Source of the DNA: Amphiduros pacificus
Taxonomy: Eukaryota > Annelida > Polychaeta > Phyllodocida > Hesionidae
DNA: 64,000 nucleotides
Direction of reading: 5' to 3'
Assembly (NCBI GenBank): GCA_949316495.1
Contig: OX439012.1
Coordinates: 6,805,549-6,869,548 of the forward strand
Of the stretch, positions 11,496-24,339 are shown in pieces; within the stretch, counting starts at the first letter, position 1; every line of letters starts with the position of its first letter. The translations under genes were made by a program, and so were the position numbers. Below the pieces are notes generated by a model, which did not search any database, was not told the origin of the DNA, and saw nothing but the letters and a program-made list of their open reading frames with translations.

Positions 11496-13562
11496 TTTTA
11501 AGCTATTAGCTATGTGTGCAAAATATGTATGTATATATTTCCTGACTATTTCCCTGCAATTAGTTTTTGAAAATAAGAAGTGTCCTTTGTAATATCCTAA
11601 AATATTCCCTACAATTCTATGAACTCAACAACAAAAAAACCAAAAAAAACTCAACAACAACTGTTAAGTTTCTCCCCAACCTTTTACATCATGTGCCAAT
11701 CCTATTTGACATTAGAAAATCTCTAAATACACGTTTCTTAGAAGTGTGTGACAACAAAACCATGTTTTATTTTTTATTTTTTTTTGTGTTCGCAAAGATA
11801 AATAATTACAAACCAAATTTTTTGGGTAAAAATAAGGTGACAAGAAGTTCACAAGAATAAAAATATCGCAGCCATGAGTAGAATTACCCGTTAACCTCTG
11901 ATCAGTTGAAAATGACGTCAATTCTTAGGATAGTGCATCATCAAATGTATCAAATAAAACAAATATCTTACAAAATAAAATTCTATTCAATTTGTTTTCA
12001 GAATATATTCTCCAAATGACCAGGATTTGAAGTCACATTTTTACATTTGTTTTAACCCTTGTAAGTATCTATAGATTATTAAAATTCCTCTTTCTCAAAA
12101 ACAGTGAGATATGTAATTAATGTGCTAATAAAATAAGGTAATAGACACACTCAATTCATTTTAATTCATTATTAAAGTCAAATTTCATGAAGAAATTGGA
12201 ACACTACCATTTTCCCCCGGGTCTAGAAGTCAGATTGATGGTGTTTAACGTCTTTTGTGACCATTATAAGTTGTCTTAGATCTCAACTCGGTTTTCAAAT
12301 GATGTGCAAATTTCCCCAATAATTGTATGACATAGACATGATATATAATCTCTAAAGAAGGAGCTATTGTCTTTCTATCAATTTGTTTAAAAACAGCAAA
12401 ATATCTAACTTTCCAAACTATAGGAAATTTTGCATAACATTTCATCAAACTATAGGACTTTTGTATAATTAATTAATACGCTTTCATAGCTGAAATTTTC
12501 GTCATTTGGAAAAAGCCAAGAGATCTGGACAGCATGTCATTTATTGAAACCTTGATGAAAATCAAAATAATTGTTTTTTTTTTGTTTTTATTTCTCAAAA
12601 AGGCTACCTGTATAAGTATGGCATTTATCATAGCATTTGCATATTGCCAGTACGCTGGGTCACTAATGCAGAGCATATTGTGGTTTTGCGATAGGGAAGT
12701 GCTGGAAACACAAACTGAGTTTATCAAACCCAGGGGGCATAAACCAATAAAAATGCCTTCAAAAAGTCAGCACACAAATGGTAGTCCATCTGTCTATTTT
12801 TTTTATCTTTATTGTTGTTTTTTAAGCCGTCTTTGTTTTTTTTTGTCAGTATGTACTCGTAATGTACTATAGTGTAGTGACAATTTAGATACAGTTACGG
12901 TACCATTTATGACTATACAAAAATGTATTTTTAAAATTTATTTACAACACCACAGACAGATTTTATTTTCTTGTGTTTGAGTTTTCAGAAAAACAAAGCG
13001 AATCAACAATTTCACATATTACATATATAACAGGCATAAAATCCAAAAATGAATAAAAATAATTCTTTGGATATCTATTCTAAGATGTGATTCGTCATTA
13101 TGTGTTAGGCCCTTAAGAGATTTTAAGGCATATTTTGATCAACTCACGTGGACCAACTTATGGCCACCATGTATTTATTGCTTTCACAGCTTGGTTGCCA
13201 GTATTTCTCTTTTGGGAATAACACATCATAAATTATGGGCTGGCCTGACAAGGAAATTATATATGAAAAATGAAGGTATCAAGCATTGAAATTTTATCAA
13301 AAGATCGATTGTTTGTTCATGAAAATATTTTTTTTCTATTTTTATAAACTAGGCATATAATCTTCTGTGTAATGTTAACTTAACACTTTGAATGTCAAGA
13401 TCTAGAGTATTATCAAGTTCAAGGTCATATGTAAATTTAAAGATTGATTTCAGGGGAGGTCCCACCTAAATAAATGTGACTGCATGGATGACACTATCAG
13501 TGAAGAAAAGGGAATGAAATGAGAGAAAAAACCGAAGAGTTACTTACATTTATCTAAATGAG
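11496..13562. other. AT-rich unique sequence, nothing recognised
   Basis: Only short chance frames and homopolymer runs. No splice-bounded open stretch was found on either strand. Confidence 0.45.
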
Positions 13563-13566
13563 TTAA

Positions 13567-13917
13567 GGTCTATAATCCACAATGAAACACTGGGACAGAC
13601 TTATGTTTTTTTGGCTTAAATGTGTTCAAAGTCATGTTATTTGTTAATTTAGCACAGAAAAAGTAAACTTAACCGGCTAGTCTTAAACTTTTATTATTTA
13701 AATTGAACCCGTTTTAACTACTGTTAAAACGGGTTCGACTCCGTTACTGCAGCTGGACACCATGTGTGCTGTATGAGAAATACCCCCCACTGACGTCATA
13801 GCCTCACTCTCATCCTGGAATCCCCCAGAGCATGCAGAGCCGAAGGCAGTGACGTAAATACACGAGACCACACGAAGTTCTCTCCCGATGCTTCAAACTG
13901 ATTGTGGATTATAGACC
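13567..13917. mobile_element. TTAA-flanked MITE with perfect terminal repeats
   Basis: A 351-bp element. TTAA plus GGTCTATAATCCACAAT at 13563-13583 is matched perfectly in inverted orientation at 13901-13921. The central hairpin is perfect: 14-base arms 13705-13718 and 13723-13736 around a TACT loop. It contains TGACGTCA and no coding capacity. The TTAA target suggests piggyBac- or Kolobok-type transposition; the termini alone do not decide. Intact ends suggest a fairly young copy. Confidence 0.85.
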
Positions 13918-14195
13918 TTAATCAATAATTTTTTCTTGGACTTTTGACCTCTTGGTTATTAGAATACTAAGAAGGTTCCATACAGAAATTTTAAAGCAAG
14001 TGTGATATGTTTTTTCTCCTTAGAGAACATTCCTGACTTTGGAGGTGCCACACTAGAATGAGGAGCCAGCGTGGGTCTATTAAAAAGTTGAATTGTGTTG
14101 AGTGGGGAGAGCATTCACAGGGGTTCTGTTAGGGGCAAAATCATTTGTTTGTGGTAGCTGTGAAAGCAATGAAACCAATTTGGTCAAACGTTGTT

Positions 14196-14435
14196 TGAGA
14201 ATTGCCCCAAAATCTCTTAAAGGTCGAACACGTAACGTTTCAGTCTACTTTCCAGCCAATTCAATTTCAGTGCTTTTTAAGTTTGAAATTGAATTGGCTT
14301 GAAAGTAGGCTGAATGAAACATTACGTGTTCAGCCTTTAAGAGATTTTTGGGGCAATTCTTGAATACCGAACATGTAATGTTTCATTCAACCTACTTTCA
14401 AGCGAACTCAATTTTAGTGCTTTTAAAGTTTGGCT
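14196..14435. repeat. Foldback with an extra third arm
   Basis: The arm from about 14196 to 14272 (gaattgccccaaaatctctt onward) is repeated inverted at about 14286-14364, giving a near-perfect hairpin of ~78-bp arms. A third copy of the arm's distal part follows in direct orientation at about 14368-14432. The unit contains a GAACACGTAACGTTTCA-like core. No clear target-site duplication was found, so the element type is open. Confidence 0.8.
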
Positions 14436-14739
14436 CCTCCAAGCATAATTGATTTTGTACCCAAGGAGAAAAACAACTCAAATTCAGAGGATGGAAATCT
14501 CAGGCCAATCTCACGTCTGTATCCATGTTTTACAGTGTACTCCCTTCCACACCCCTGGGGGACTTTGGTTCATTCTCTACTACATGGCCCTCATAGAGGT
14601 TTCTAATTGCGGGTCATGGTTATTCCACCCGTCCCATCTCCGGTATATGATAAAAACATGCCCCGATGAAAGTCAGCATCTATGTGACATTTACCATACT
14701 AAAATTGCAGTGAGTGTTCAAAATATCATCATAACTTGT

Positions 14740-14830
14740 TCCATGATAGACATGTCCTTAATAGGACTGGAACCCACAACCCTGGTGTATACAGGTAGGT
14801 GACCATATTAGTCTGTCCCATGGGCTCTGT
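14740..14830 (-). mobile_element. Possible tRNA-derived SINE remnant
   Basis: On the minus strand GGGTTCCAGTCC, preceded by agggttgt, resembles a tRNA T-arm and pol III B box. A matching A box is not convincing. It may be a decayed SINE head reading into 14450-14740. Confidence 0.35.
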
Positions 14831-14859
14831 CCAGACCTCAACATATGGTTCTAATTTAT

Positions 14860-15085
14860 AACCCATCCTTCATACTCCAGCCCATCCTCCCACACTCCAG
14901 ACCATCCCCCAAACTCTAACCCATCCCCCTTGCTCCAGCCTGTTCCCCTCGCTCTGTCTAGTTATCACTAGTATCTCCTTGTGCCCCTCAGGGGAGGTGT
15001 TCAGCCCATCCCTCCAGCCCGTCCCCCTTGCTCTGTCCAGTCATCATTAGTATCTCCTCGTGCCCCTCAGGGGAGGTGTTCAGTC
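14860..15085. repeat. Short tandem duplication, ~90-bp and CCATCC units
   Basis: Degenerate ccatcccccttgctccagc units run into two copies of a segment ending ctcaggggaggtgttcag (about 14987-15003 and 15066-15082). No gene. Confidence 0.75.
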
Positions 15086-16155
15086 TGTGAGTGGCAATTA
15101 AAATTCCTAGGTATAGTTGAAGCTTTTGTTGGATCTGTGATGTCATGGTTCACCACACAACTAAAAAAGTCACACTTCAACACCACGAAAACTTGGACAA
15201 AATATGAGAGAAATAAAAATACCTGCTCAAACAGATTTGATGAGAAATAGTCAATCAGAAACTGTATTTGATAAAATATGTTTTAAATAACAAACCTATG
15301 TATAGATTCTGAGTTCTGATACAAAAATCTTCATTGATGCTAGTTCTATCAGCGTTTTAATCTTTTTAAATTTTTCTTTAAATCTAATCAGCTGACTTCA
15401 AGGTAAAATGTAATGATAGCTAAGTGGTGCCCTCTAGTGATTAGCATCTCTGGTGCTGCCACCTGGATGCAGAACAAATCCTAACACATCAACAAGAGAA
15501 CATGAAAAGATGCATTTCTTGCACAAAGTAAATACAGACTCAGAATATCATAAATTTGGATTTGTATTTTCTACATATCTATCTATTCTATTATATTTTC
15601 ATCTGTATATATGTTCATGATCTGGGACAAACTTTCGCAACAAGTTAACTGGACTGTAGATCTTGATTATTCACTATCTGATTTACAGGTAAAGCAATAA
15701 ACCACTGAAACAGTCGCTACAGTTTTTTACATAATTAATTATGATCATGATGGGTAAAAGCTGGACTCTGGTATGTCATTTCTTGTGTGTGAAATATTTC
15801 ACCACATGGCCCTGGCACATGGCAACATATTGTAAGGTCATGTGATGGAGGTCATGTGACGCGTCCCTTTGATCCACCCTGTTCATATCTCTATACTAAA
15901 ATATGTACAGCCTCAAATATTCTTACAATTGAGAATGACAGAACAGAAAAAAATGCTGGACAGTTTTGTTAGAAAAACTTAAGTTTCTGGAAAGACAACT
16001 AACATCCCCATATTGTTGAAGAAAGTAATAGTTACCGGCTCTAAATAGTTTTATGATGAGCTCAAAAATGGATGTTTACAGCAAATATGAAATGACACTA
16101 AAGTTAAAAAAATCTCATGATGCAGCAATGAAAATAATCATGGAAATCTCAGGAT
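15086..16155. other. Unique sequence, no gene seen
   Basis: Contains a CTCF-like core TGCCCTCTAGTG at about 15428-15439 and two copies of GGTCATGTGA (15836-15845 and 15850-15859). No supported exon. Confidence 0.4.
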
Positions 16156-16157
16156 TT

Positions 16158-16312
16158 TCTCTAGCCCATCCCCCTTCCTCCAGCCCATCCCCCTTCCTCC
16201 AGCCCATCCCCCTTCCTCCAGCCCACTCCCCTTCCTCCAGCCCATCCCCCTTCCTCCAGCCCATCCCCCTTGTTCCAGCCCATCAAATGTTCCAGTTGCC
16301 AACCCCCCTGTT
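16158..16312. repeat. Minisatellite, 18-bp C-rich unit
   Basis: Seven or so copies of ccatcccccttcctccag. The strand is strongly pyrimidine-rich. It resembles the CCATCC units at 14.86 kb. Confidence 0.9.
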
Positions 16313-16329
16313 CCAGTCCAACCCACTTG

Positions 16330-17465
16330 TTCTAAAATCCATTGCTCCAAATGATGTTAGCATACAGCTGTGACATTACAGGCAGCGGTTTCAAGATGTG
16401 GATCTGACATTAAACTCTTCATGAAGTCCCAGCGACATTTGAGTGGCATCATACCATCATGCCAGCATACCATCATGCCGCAGCACTTTGTACCCCTTCT
16501 GCCATTTGGCACAGCGGACAGAATCACACCACTGTCTGAGCGGCAACAATACCGCACAACTCCATAGCAAACATACCGAGCTGAGTCAAACAATCACACG
16601 ATTCATCATGCATGAAACGGTCGCCAATCACCCTGAAACACATCAGGTACCATGGACAAATTGCAAAAAAAAGCACTCACCACAGAACATAGTTGCTACA
16701 AGCTGCAGCCTGACCCATATGAATACCACTAATTACTTATTCACATAGTCTCTAATGGGAGAAATCATGGCTTAATTAGCTTGTTCCCCCGATGAAGAGT
16801 GCCCCACTGTAAATTGATGACACGCGATGTGTAGGGCACTCGTCCAAGAACGACTTCCCTCCCGCACACTAAAAACCACCAGAATGTAACAAATCAAGGG
16901 TTGTGGGTAATTAAACACTCATCTACGCAGTGTATTACCCCAGTTCTACCCCAGGTTATTGTGGGGTTAACGAGTGTTTACACTTATATCTGCATTAACT
17001 TTGGGGTTTGGGGCCAATAACTACAGAGCAACAATTAAGTCACCCCTGTTGTGACCTTACATCAAGGACATATACTATATAATACATTCTTCTTTTTATT
17101 TGAAAAAAACATGTGAGAAAGTATGAGTAATATTCTGAAAACTCAACTAAAAACAAATATCAGATTTGCTAAACAACATTTTTGAGGCCTTTATCATATG
17201 TGTGGTATTGTGTGGATGGACGTGAGATGGAAAAGTAAACAAACGCTGACATCATAATGGACGGGATGAGCCATTAATCTGTCACCATGCCGTCCATGCT
17301 TGCTCGGGGTTAATCAGCTCCCCCTGGTGGCCAACTGTGTCAATTAACTCATCCTCCTTATCTATTGTCATCAGCGGAACTGGACGTGTGACAAACGGTG
17401 TCATCCTTTATTTTGTGAGCGTGATAACGGGTTAATTATTGTGATGATGATATTTGTCAAGGATT
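16330..17465. other. GC-richer unique block, candidate regulatory or exonic
   Basis: This stands out from its AT-rich surroundings. A plus-strand frame from the acceptor gctgtgacattacag (ending near 16380) to a stop at 16567 reads AAVSRCGSDIKLFMKSQRH and could be a terminal exon, but two other frames are also open. Minus-strand donor GTG|GTGAGT lies near 16672. The patch at 17240-17440 has ccattaatctg, gtcaattaactc, gggttaattattg and a CTCF-like CCCCCTGGTGGCC, which is typical of conserved noncoding DNA. Undecided. Confidence 0.3.
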
Positions 17466-17564
17466 TAGTGATAGGAACATATGCGATAAACATTATGATG
17501 TCAAGGACCTGCAGAACTTCACATGAAAGGAAACTGATGAGGTCATTCTGAGAGCATCTCATGG

Positions 17565-18440
17565 AAATCTCTATCTCATAACTATCCCATGTCTATCTCA
17601 TGTCAATCTCTATCTCATAACTATCCCATGTCAATCTCTATCTCATAACTATCTCATGTCAATCTCTATCTCATAACTATCCCATGTCAATCTCTATCTC
17701 ATAACTATCCCATGTCTATCTCATGTCAATCTCTCTCTCATAACTATCCTATGTCTATCTCATGTCAATCTCTCTCTCATAACTATCCCATGTCTATCTC
17801 ATGTCAATCTCTATCTCATGACTATCCCATGTCTATCTCATGTCAATCTCTATCTCATAACTATCCCATGTCAATCTCTATCTCATAACTATCTCATGTC
17901 AATCTCTATCTCATAACTATCCCATGTCAATCTCTATCTCATAACTATCCCATGTCTATCTCATGTCAATCTCTCTCTCATAACTATCCTATGTCTATCT
18001 CGTGTCAATCTCTCTCTCATAACTATCCCATGTCTATCTCATGTCAATCTCTATCTCATGACTATCCCATGTCTATCTCATGTCAATCTCTATCTCATGA
18101 CTATCCCATGTCTATCTCATGTCAATCTCTATCTCATAACTATCCCATTGCTATCTCTTGATAATATGACTATCTGACATTTGACTGAATCTATCCCATG
18201 TCATTTTCATTTCATCGCGATATCATTTTTATCCAATTCCCAAATTTTATCTCATGTATATCGCACATCAATTTCATTGCTATCTCATGATGATCTCATG
18301 TCTATTTCATGTCTATTTCATTTACTATCTCATGTCTATCTCATAACTATCTTATGTTTATCTCATAACTATCTCATGTCTATCCCATGACCATCTCATG
18401 TCTATCCTATGACTATCTCATGTTTTTCCCATGAACATAT
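17565..18440. repeat. Minisatellite with a 240-bp higher-order duplication
   Basis: Built from 12-16-base words such as ctatctcatgtcaat and ctcataactatcc. Positions 17581-17820 and 17821-18060 are tandem copies with a single visible difference (a at 17762, g at 18002). The 69-codon frames are repeat by-products. The right part (18160-18440) is more diverged. Confidence 0.95.
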
Positions 18441-19920
18441 TGTGCTAGGGCCCTGTGAAAAGATCTGAAATTCTCGTGGACATCAAGTTTTTCAGCCTGA
18501 GCAAAAATATTTCCAGCAATCATTAAATGGGATAAATTTCAATGTCAATCTTTGGTAAAACAGGTTTTATAAAAGCTATGGCATAAAGTAAGTCACATAA
18601 AAAAGGATATCATTTTCAAACGACAACATAAGGTGTCAATTTTTCACAGAAGATCCTGGTTTTTATAATCTTTTCATGCTGGTGAGAAATCAGAGTATTT
18701 GATCATCTGCGTTGATAACGCCGGACTGCCATCAAAGATCGGCAAATATAACACACAAACAAATGGAAATTTTGTTTTTATCTTATCTGCTTTCCTGTTC
18801 TTTTATCTGTGATCCTGCATTTTTTTTCCTGCTGATCCATTCAGTGAAACACGACTTTGCTCAGCTTTGCTGTCATAAACAACCTGAAGGACCTCTTAGA
18901 CAATGAAAAATGGCAAAATGAAGAAAAAAATCAAGTCTTTCAACCTGAAAAATTAAAAGAGGAATTTATCTTGTGTTATAAAGATTTGCCCATATAACTA
19001 TGCCATCGTGTCACTTTTTAAGACTTGTTGATATACTCTTCAATCAACTAGTATTTATTTCTAACTAATATCATTTTTGACAAATTCAGCCCATAAAATG
19101 AAAAAGATTACTAGTCTTTCTAGCTGGGTCATGAATTCACTGACTTCAGGACATAATTCTGGGTGTTCTTTGAGCTCGATATATCACAAAACAGATCAAC
19201 ATAAATTTGTACAGTAAAACCAACTCATGTCCGCGTTATGTTTGTCATTTACATTGCATTGCGATTCATTATGACCACTTTCCTCAGGGCATTTTAAATG
19301 TCACAACCTACATTTATGTATCATGTTTATAGACGTCAACTTACAGCTATATATAACTTGCACCAACATCTTTAACATTCAAACTTAATCTTTACAGTAC
19401 AATGCAAAACTCTTTTCCCAATTTTTCATGAAAATAGATGTAGATTACATTATGCCCGTAATAAATATACTGGTGACAAATATAATTTAATATGTTAAAG
19501 ATAAACCTCAAAACAACATCTCAAGCTTTTGTATTTGTAGAACAATTTCTTCACGACGCTGTGAAAATATTTTCAGACCAAACTGTCTCATTTCTATGTG
19601 AACTTGCTTTTGGTATAAATCCTGGTGTCTCTTTCATGATATGAATATTAATGAGCCTGATGTGAAACCACAAACGTGGATATCCACGGATTCATTAAAG
19701 CGTGACTGTTTCTCAACTTGTGATGTATATGTACGTTAGTTCTATTTAGAGTAATAACTAGACTACATTTCCATTCATGAACATTAGGAAATCATTTTTG
19801 ATGCACAAGCTTTCAACTGTTATTAAAGTATCCTTATCAATTGGTCCAAAGAGGTATTAAGCCTGTTAAACACCCCAGGCTTGCTTTGAGAGGCATCAAG
19901 TTCTGACCATTGCAACATCG
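18441..19920. other. AT-rich unique sequence, nothing recognised
   Basis: No splice-bounded frame. A small palindromic phrase lies at 19673-19690 (acgtggatatccacgga). Confidence 0.45.
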
Positions 19921-19924
19921 TCTT

Positions 19925-20457
19925 AACCTTGTCAAAATACCCTGACCAGAGAAACATCATATACTTGTATTGTGTAATCCTTGTCAAAATACCCTGACTA
20001 GAGAAACATCATATACTTGTATTGTGTAATCCTTGTCAAAATACCCTGACTAGAGAAACATTATATACTTGTACTGTGTAATCCTTGTCAAAATAACTTG
20101 GTTAGAAGAATATCAAATACTACCACTGTCTTATTTTTGTCAAAATACCACAACCAGAGGAACATCAATCACTGCCATTGTTTTATCCTCATCAAAATAT
20201 CCTGCCCAGAGGGACATCAAATACTCTGTCACATTCTTGTCAAAATACCCCGACCAAAGAGACCTCAAATATTAATATTGTGCAATCTTTGTCAAAATAC
20301 CATGACCAGAGGGACATCAAACACTACCATTGTCTTATTTTTATCAAAATACCCCGACCACAGAGACTTCAGATATTCACATTGTATAATCCTTGTCAAA
20401 ATACCCTGGCCAGGGGGGACATCAAATACTTCCACTATCACATTCTTGCCAAGTATC
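19925..20457. repeat. Minisatellite, 52-bp unit
   Basis: ccttgtcaaaatacc recurs at 19927, 19979, 20031 and 20083, then drifts to 20455; about ten copies. The left copies are nearly identical. Overlapping open frames (up to 133 codons) are repeat-derived. It lies in the intron just after the gene A exon at 20604. Confidence 0.95.
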
Positions 20458-20603
20458 TTTATTATTGATATTGGCAAAAACAATGAGAATATGCTGTAAT
20501 GACATAAACAATATGTGTATTTGATACCAATCAGGCCTGGGGGTGTTTGACAGCAAGGGGGAACAGCAGGATTGGGGAAGATTATACATAAAGCAAATTT
20601 TAC

Positions 20604-20831
20604 CTGTTGATTGAAAATAGCCTCAAGTTCTTCTTCGCATTCTGTTTCATCATCTGCTTGCTCTGAGTCCGAGTGTTCCCCTATGGGGTTCAGAACCGGT
20701 CCGTAGGTCAGGGTACCAAACGTAGGCCGAGAAGATAAGAAGTTCTCCAGGGGCTCATACTTAAGTAATTCCACGTTTTGCTCGGCAGATGGTCGAGCTA
20801 ATTTGTTCATCTTCATCATGTCATTTGCAGT
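20604..20831 (-). CDS. Gene A, candidate exon 7 (acidic segment)
   Basis: The minus-strand frame reads TANDMMKMNKLARPSAEQ near its start, then LLKYEPLENFLSSRPTFG, and ends ECEEELEAIFNQQ at the donor CAACAG|GTAAAA (phase 0). An acid cluster, HSDSEQADDETECEEE, precedes the donor. The acceptor is uncertain: CAG at 20832 gives a phase-0 start. The frame stays open upstream (IGFVLNQ), so the AG ending at 20853 or 20868 could be used instead, still in phase 0. Phase matches the end of the exon at 26941-27018. Frames beyond the donor soon stop. The following exon is not identified. No family recognised. Confidence 0.6.
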
Positions 20832-20879
20832 CTGGTTTAGCACAAAACCAATCTTAAAATGACTTCCCTTTAATCACTC

Positions 20880-23800
20880 AATCATGCATAATAAAAGTTG
20901 ATCCATTTGGGACTGTTTATATCAATAAAAGATATCAACTTGCCGATTGATTATTTTTTAGCAATCCCTTTCTCACAATATTGAGCCCATTGAAGGTCAA
21001 ATCAATTGTGATTCATTGAATATATTAAAAAGAAATAAGCAGATGAGTTAAACTTGTATAAGTGATGCACATCCAGGTGTATGAATTGTTGGAGGCTCTC
21101 TGCAGTAATGAGCAGTCGCTCGGTAAAAAAACGTCATGAAGCCTCGTAGAGCACACATAAGAAATGTACATGTCAAATAATCATGACACGGACATACATG
21201 TTACCATGTAACCTTATTACATGTTAACATGTGACCTTGTTATAAATATCCTCTTGCAAAGATGATCCAAAAATCATCATAATCTTATCTTTCTACCTGC
21301 GAGACTTTGTCATACAGGTTTCACGGCTCCACACCGACCTTAATTCCCCTGTTAGCATCGTTAATCCGCATAGATAATCTTGCGATGCCAGCATTAGTTG
21401 ATATCCGTGGCTACACAAGTAGGTTGTAGATGTTACGTTGTATTGTTGTCACCATTTATATACACATTACATTAAATCATTCTCGCGAGGTTATTCAAAC
21501 AAGGATACACCAACACTGTTGCCTTATTTATCACACCGACAATCCCATCCCAAGATAAAACACGTTTAAAAAACTTCCAATTTGTCTTCAATCCATCAAG
21601 CAGAACATACTTTTCCATCCATGCAACCATATTTATCAGTTCATGTCAAAGCTGTGTTCAAATTCTTAGTGTAATGATATGCGTAATATAATTAATATCC
21701 TAAATTGTCGCCTCCAGGGCTAAATGTTCATAACGTGATGAAGAATGTGAAATTATAACCCTTTATCTGAGTGCATCACTTGGGCTGACTCTGGCATTGT
21801 GCACATAGGCAACGCGTCTGACACTCTCGGGGCTAGCCCAGTCAGTCGGTGACTTCGGAGGCAATGCTGTCACACCAATGCACACAGAGTGATGTGCAGG
21901 TCATAAATGTTGACTATTTTACGATAATTATGCACTGTTTGACAAGATGAATATGTGTACATTTCATGCTCGGAAATGTTTGTTCAGGGAGATGATCGTT
22001 CATCAGGGTTTGCAGCATCTAACTCATAAAAAGTTGAAAGTTTTAATGTACAGAGACCTCCCCGATTCCTCATATCAGCACATGACTGTCTGTGAAGAAT
22101 TCAATATTCTTGCTTTAAAAGTGTTCAGTCTTCAAAAATCTTCCTGGCACTCATTTATTAGAGTTCCAAAACAAAAACACTGTTATGTTCTCTCAAAAAT
22201 CTTGTTTTGCAATAACAAGTCTGGCCTACATATCATCTTTGCCACAAAGACCCATTCCATTTTATCTCAATTGCAAACACAGAAATTAGTTAAATTAGCG
22301 AACCTTTCATCCGACAAACACTCTATCCGGGGGGGATTAACCTGTCTGTTAATCCCTAATCCTGTTTATCCAGAGTCAAGAATCTAGATGATCCATTGTT
22401 AAAACAGCACATAGAAATGGATCAAAACTTCAATGTGCCATATTTTCCCAGTGATTTTTTTTTCATTCCCGTCTGCATATAATTAAGGCACAAAATGTCA
22501 CCGTGGGTTATGTGTGTGTTAAAACAAACACTAGAACATCCCATGTGGCCGACTCTGTCACCGGTGTTAGTGTCACACGCCGAGACTCTCTTTTAACCTT
22601 TCCTCCTCTGATTCACATATAAACTTTCTAATTACATCATCACCAACAAAAATATATCATTATCCTCCTAATTATTATCTCTTCATTTTATTCTCCTTGT
22701 GGATCTGAATAGTTCAATCAACATTAAAAGGTTTAACTTTTTTTAGCATTCAAACATTTTCATGCATTTGATTATGCATATAAAAATATCATATTATGAT
22801 GCAACAGCAAATTCCTAGATTTCGAGGAGGCTATAATTTTTGTGGTGGATTTGTCCTGATATTAGATCCAATTAACTTATTAGATTGATAAGAACAGTGA
22901 TATTGTGATAAGAAATCATCAATACATCACACCTCAAGTATACTTCAGTCAATGGTACTTCACAAAGATTCAAAGAAAATCGAATGATTCAAGCAGACAT
23001 AAAACACGAATCCCACGTCCATCCAGGAAACGAGAGTCTGATAAAAACAACTCATCACCTTTGATGTAACATTACGGGATCCTCTCTCTGATAAATCATT
23101 CACGGTGATCCCATCATTCAATAAATGATATCAAATCATTTTCCGCAATAAGGAAGATTATCCACATCGTTGAAGGTAGCATATAAAATGTGAATCCAGA
23201 TTCAATGCCTTGTCACGATCAATCTTATCTGATCATCCAAAGCTTCGTTTCTAAATATATAATTTCCTTCCCTCCACTTTGATAGAACCAGTATATATTT
23301 ATACATTTACATATTTATATATATATATCAGAGCTATAGTATGAGTGTCGCCTCCTGGTTATTGATGCACATAACTGCTGCCGATTCCTCAGAGAGTTGG
23401 TTGTTACGCTGTGTTGGCAAGGTACCAGGGCCAGTGATCACTAGTTTTGTGGTACAATCTCTCTACCGCTAGGTCCACTTCTGACCACAAAATCACATAT
23501 ATTTTGATTTCTCGCTGTCACAAGTCTTGCAATATGATTTTTTATGTTGAATGTCCGTGCATGACAATTTTGATGATATATGTGCAAAATATTCACTTGG
23601 TTGCCATGGTTTCTTCCTTAGCAACCATTGTATTTAGGCTAGAGACAGCCTTCTGCAGGGAAAGATTCAGTTTCTGCACATCTAAACAGACAGGTTGGTT
23701 GTCAGAATGGGGGTGGGGGGTCAGGAGGGGGGGGGGGCAATGTGGGAAGGGGGGTTAGGGGGGTCAGAGGAAGCGAGATCACAAAATGTACAGATGTTTG

Positions 23801-24335
23801 TATCTGCCACGTGTTTTGTGATCTGTTGGATCTTCCGACGTGTAAAACAGAATGGGTGGAAATGTCCCTGTCCTGAAACACATATGTTGCCACTGCACTG
23901 CAGCAGAACAAAGTACGACATGAAAAACCACCATATCACATTGACTCTACTGGAACCCAACAAATTACCATGTGAACCTATGATTTCACACTGCACTAAA
24001 TCATAACAAATATTACCTTGAAGGCTAACACACATGACAATATACTCAACAAAATCATCAAATCACAGTGTGAATTTTTGAGAATAAAACAAAATATTTC
24101 TGAATTCAACAAAAATCAAACTAATTTTTAGGGGTTGATATCATTGATTTTAAAAAAAATCATACAAATATCAGCTTCTACATGCATTTGGTACCAGCAA
24201 TCCTTTCTGTTTCATACATTGTGAAAATCGTGATTTGAGCATGTACCACCATATGTTCACCATGCATACAGCAGGAGGAACAACTGTTGTTCCCTCATCT
24301 GGTGTATATGGTATATAACACATACTACTATTATA
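20880..24335 (-). other. Gene A intron, unique sequence with candidate regulatory patches
   Basis: No exon supported. Patches at about 21290-21420, 21760-21900, 22540-22640 and 23030-23200 are less AT-rich and lack repeats, as conserved noncoding elements often are. A 146-codon plus-strand frame at 21947-22387 has no recognisable motif and could be chance. A G-rich run (23705-23760) and an (AT)n run (23312-23330) are present. Confidence 0.35.
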
Positions 24336-24339
24336 CAGA

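Noticed and set aside
13723-13760. Possible tRNA gene at a GGTTCGACTCC word
   Set aside because: T-arm pairing is wrong for a tRNA, there is no A box, and the word is half of a perfect hairpin in a MITE.
20292-20603. Downstream part of the 183-codon minus frame beyond the exon
   Set aside because: It passes a clear donor at 20603-20602 and then translates the 52-bp repeat.
21947-22387. 146-codon plus-strand frame
   Set aside because: No recognisable domain or splice signals; a frame of this length is borderline for chance in AT-rich DNA of this size.
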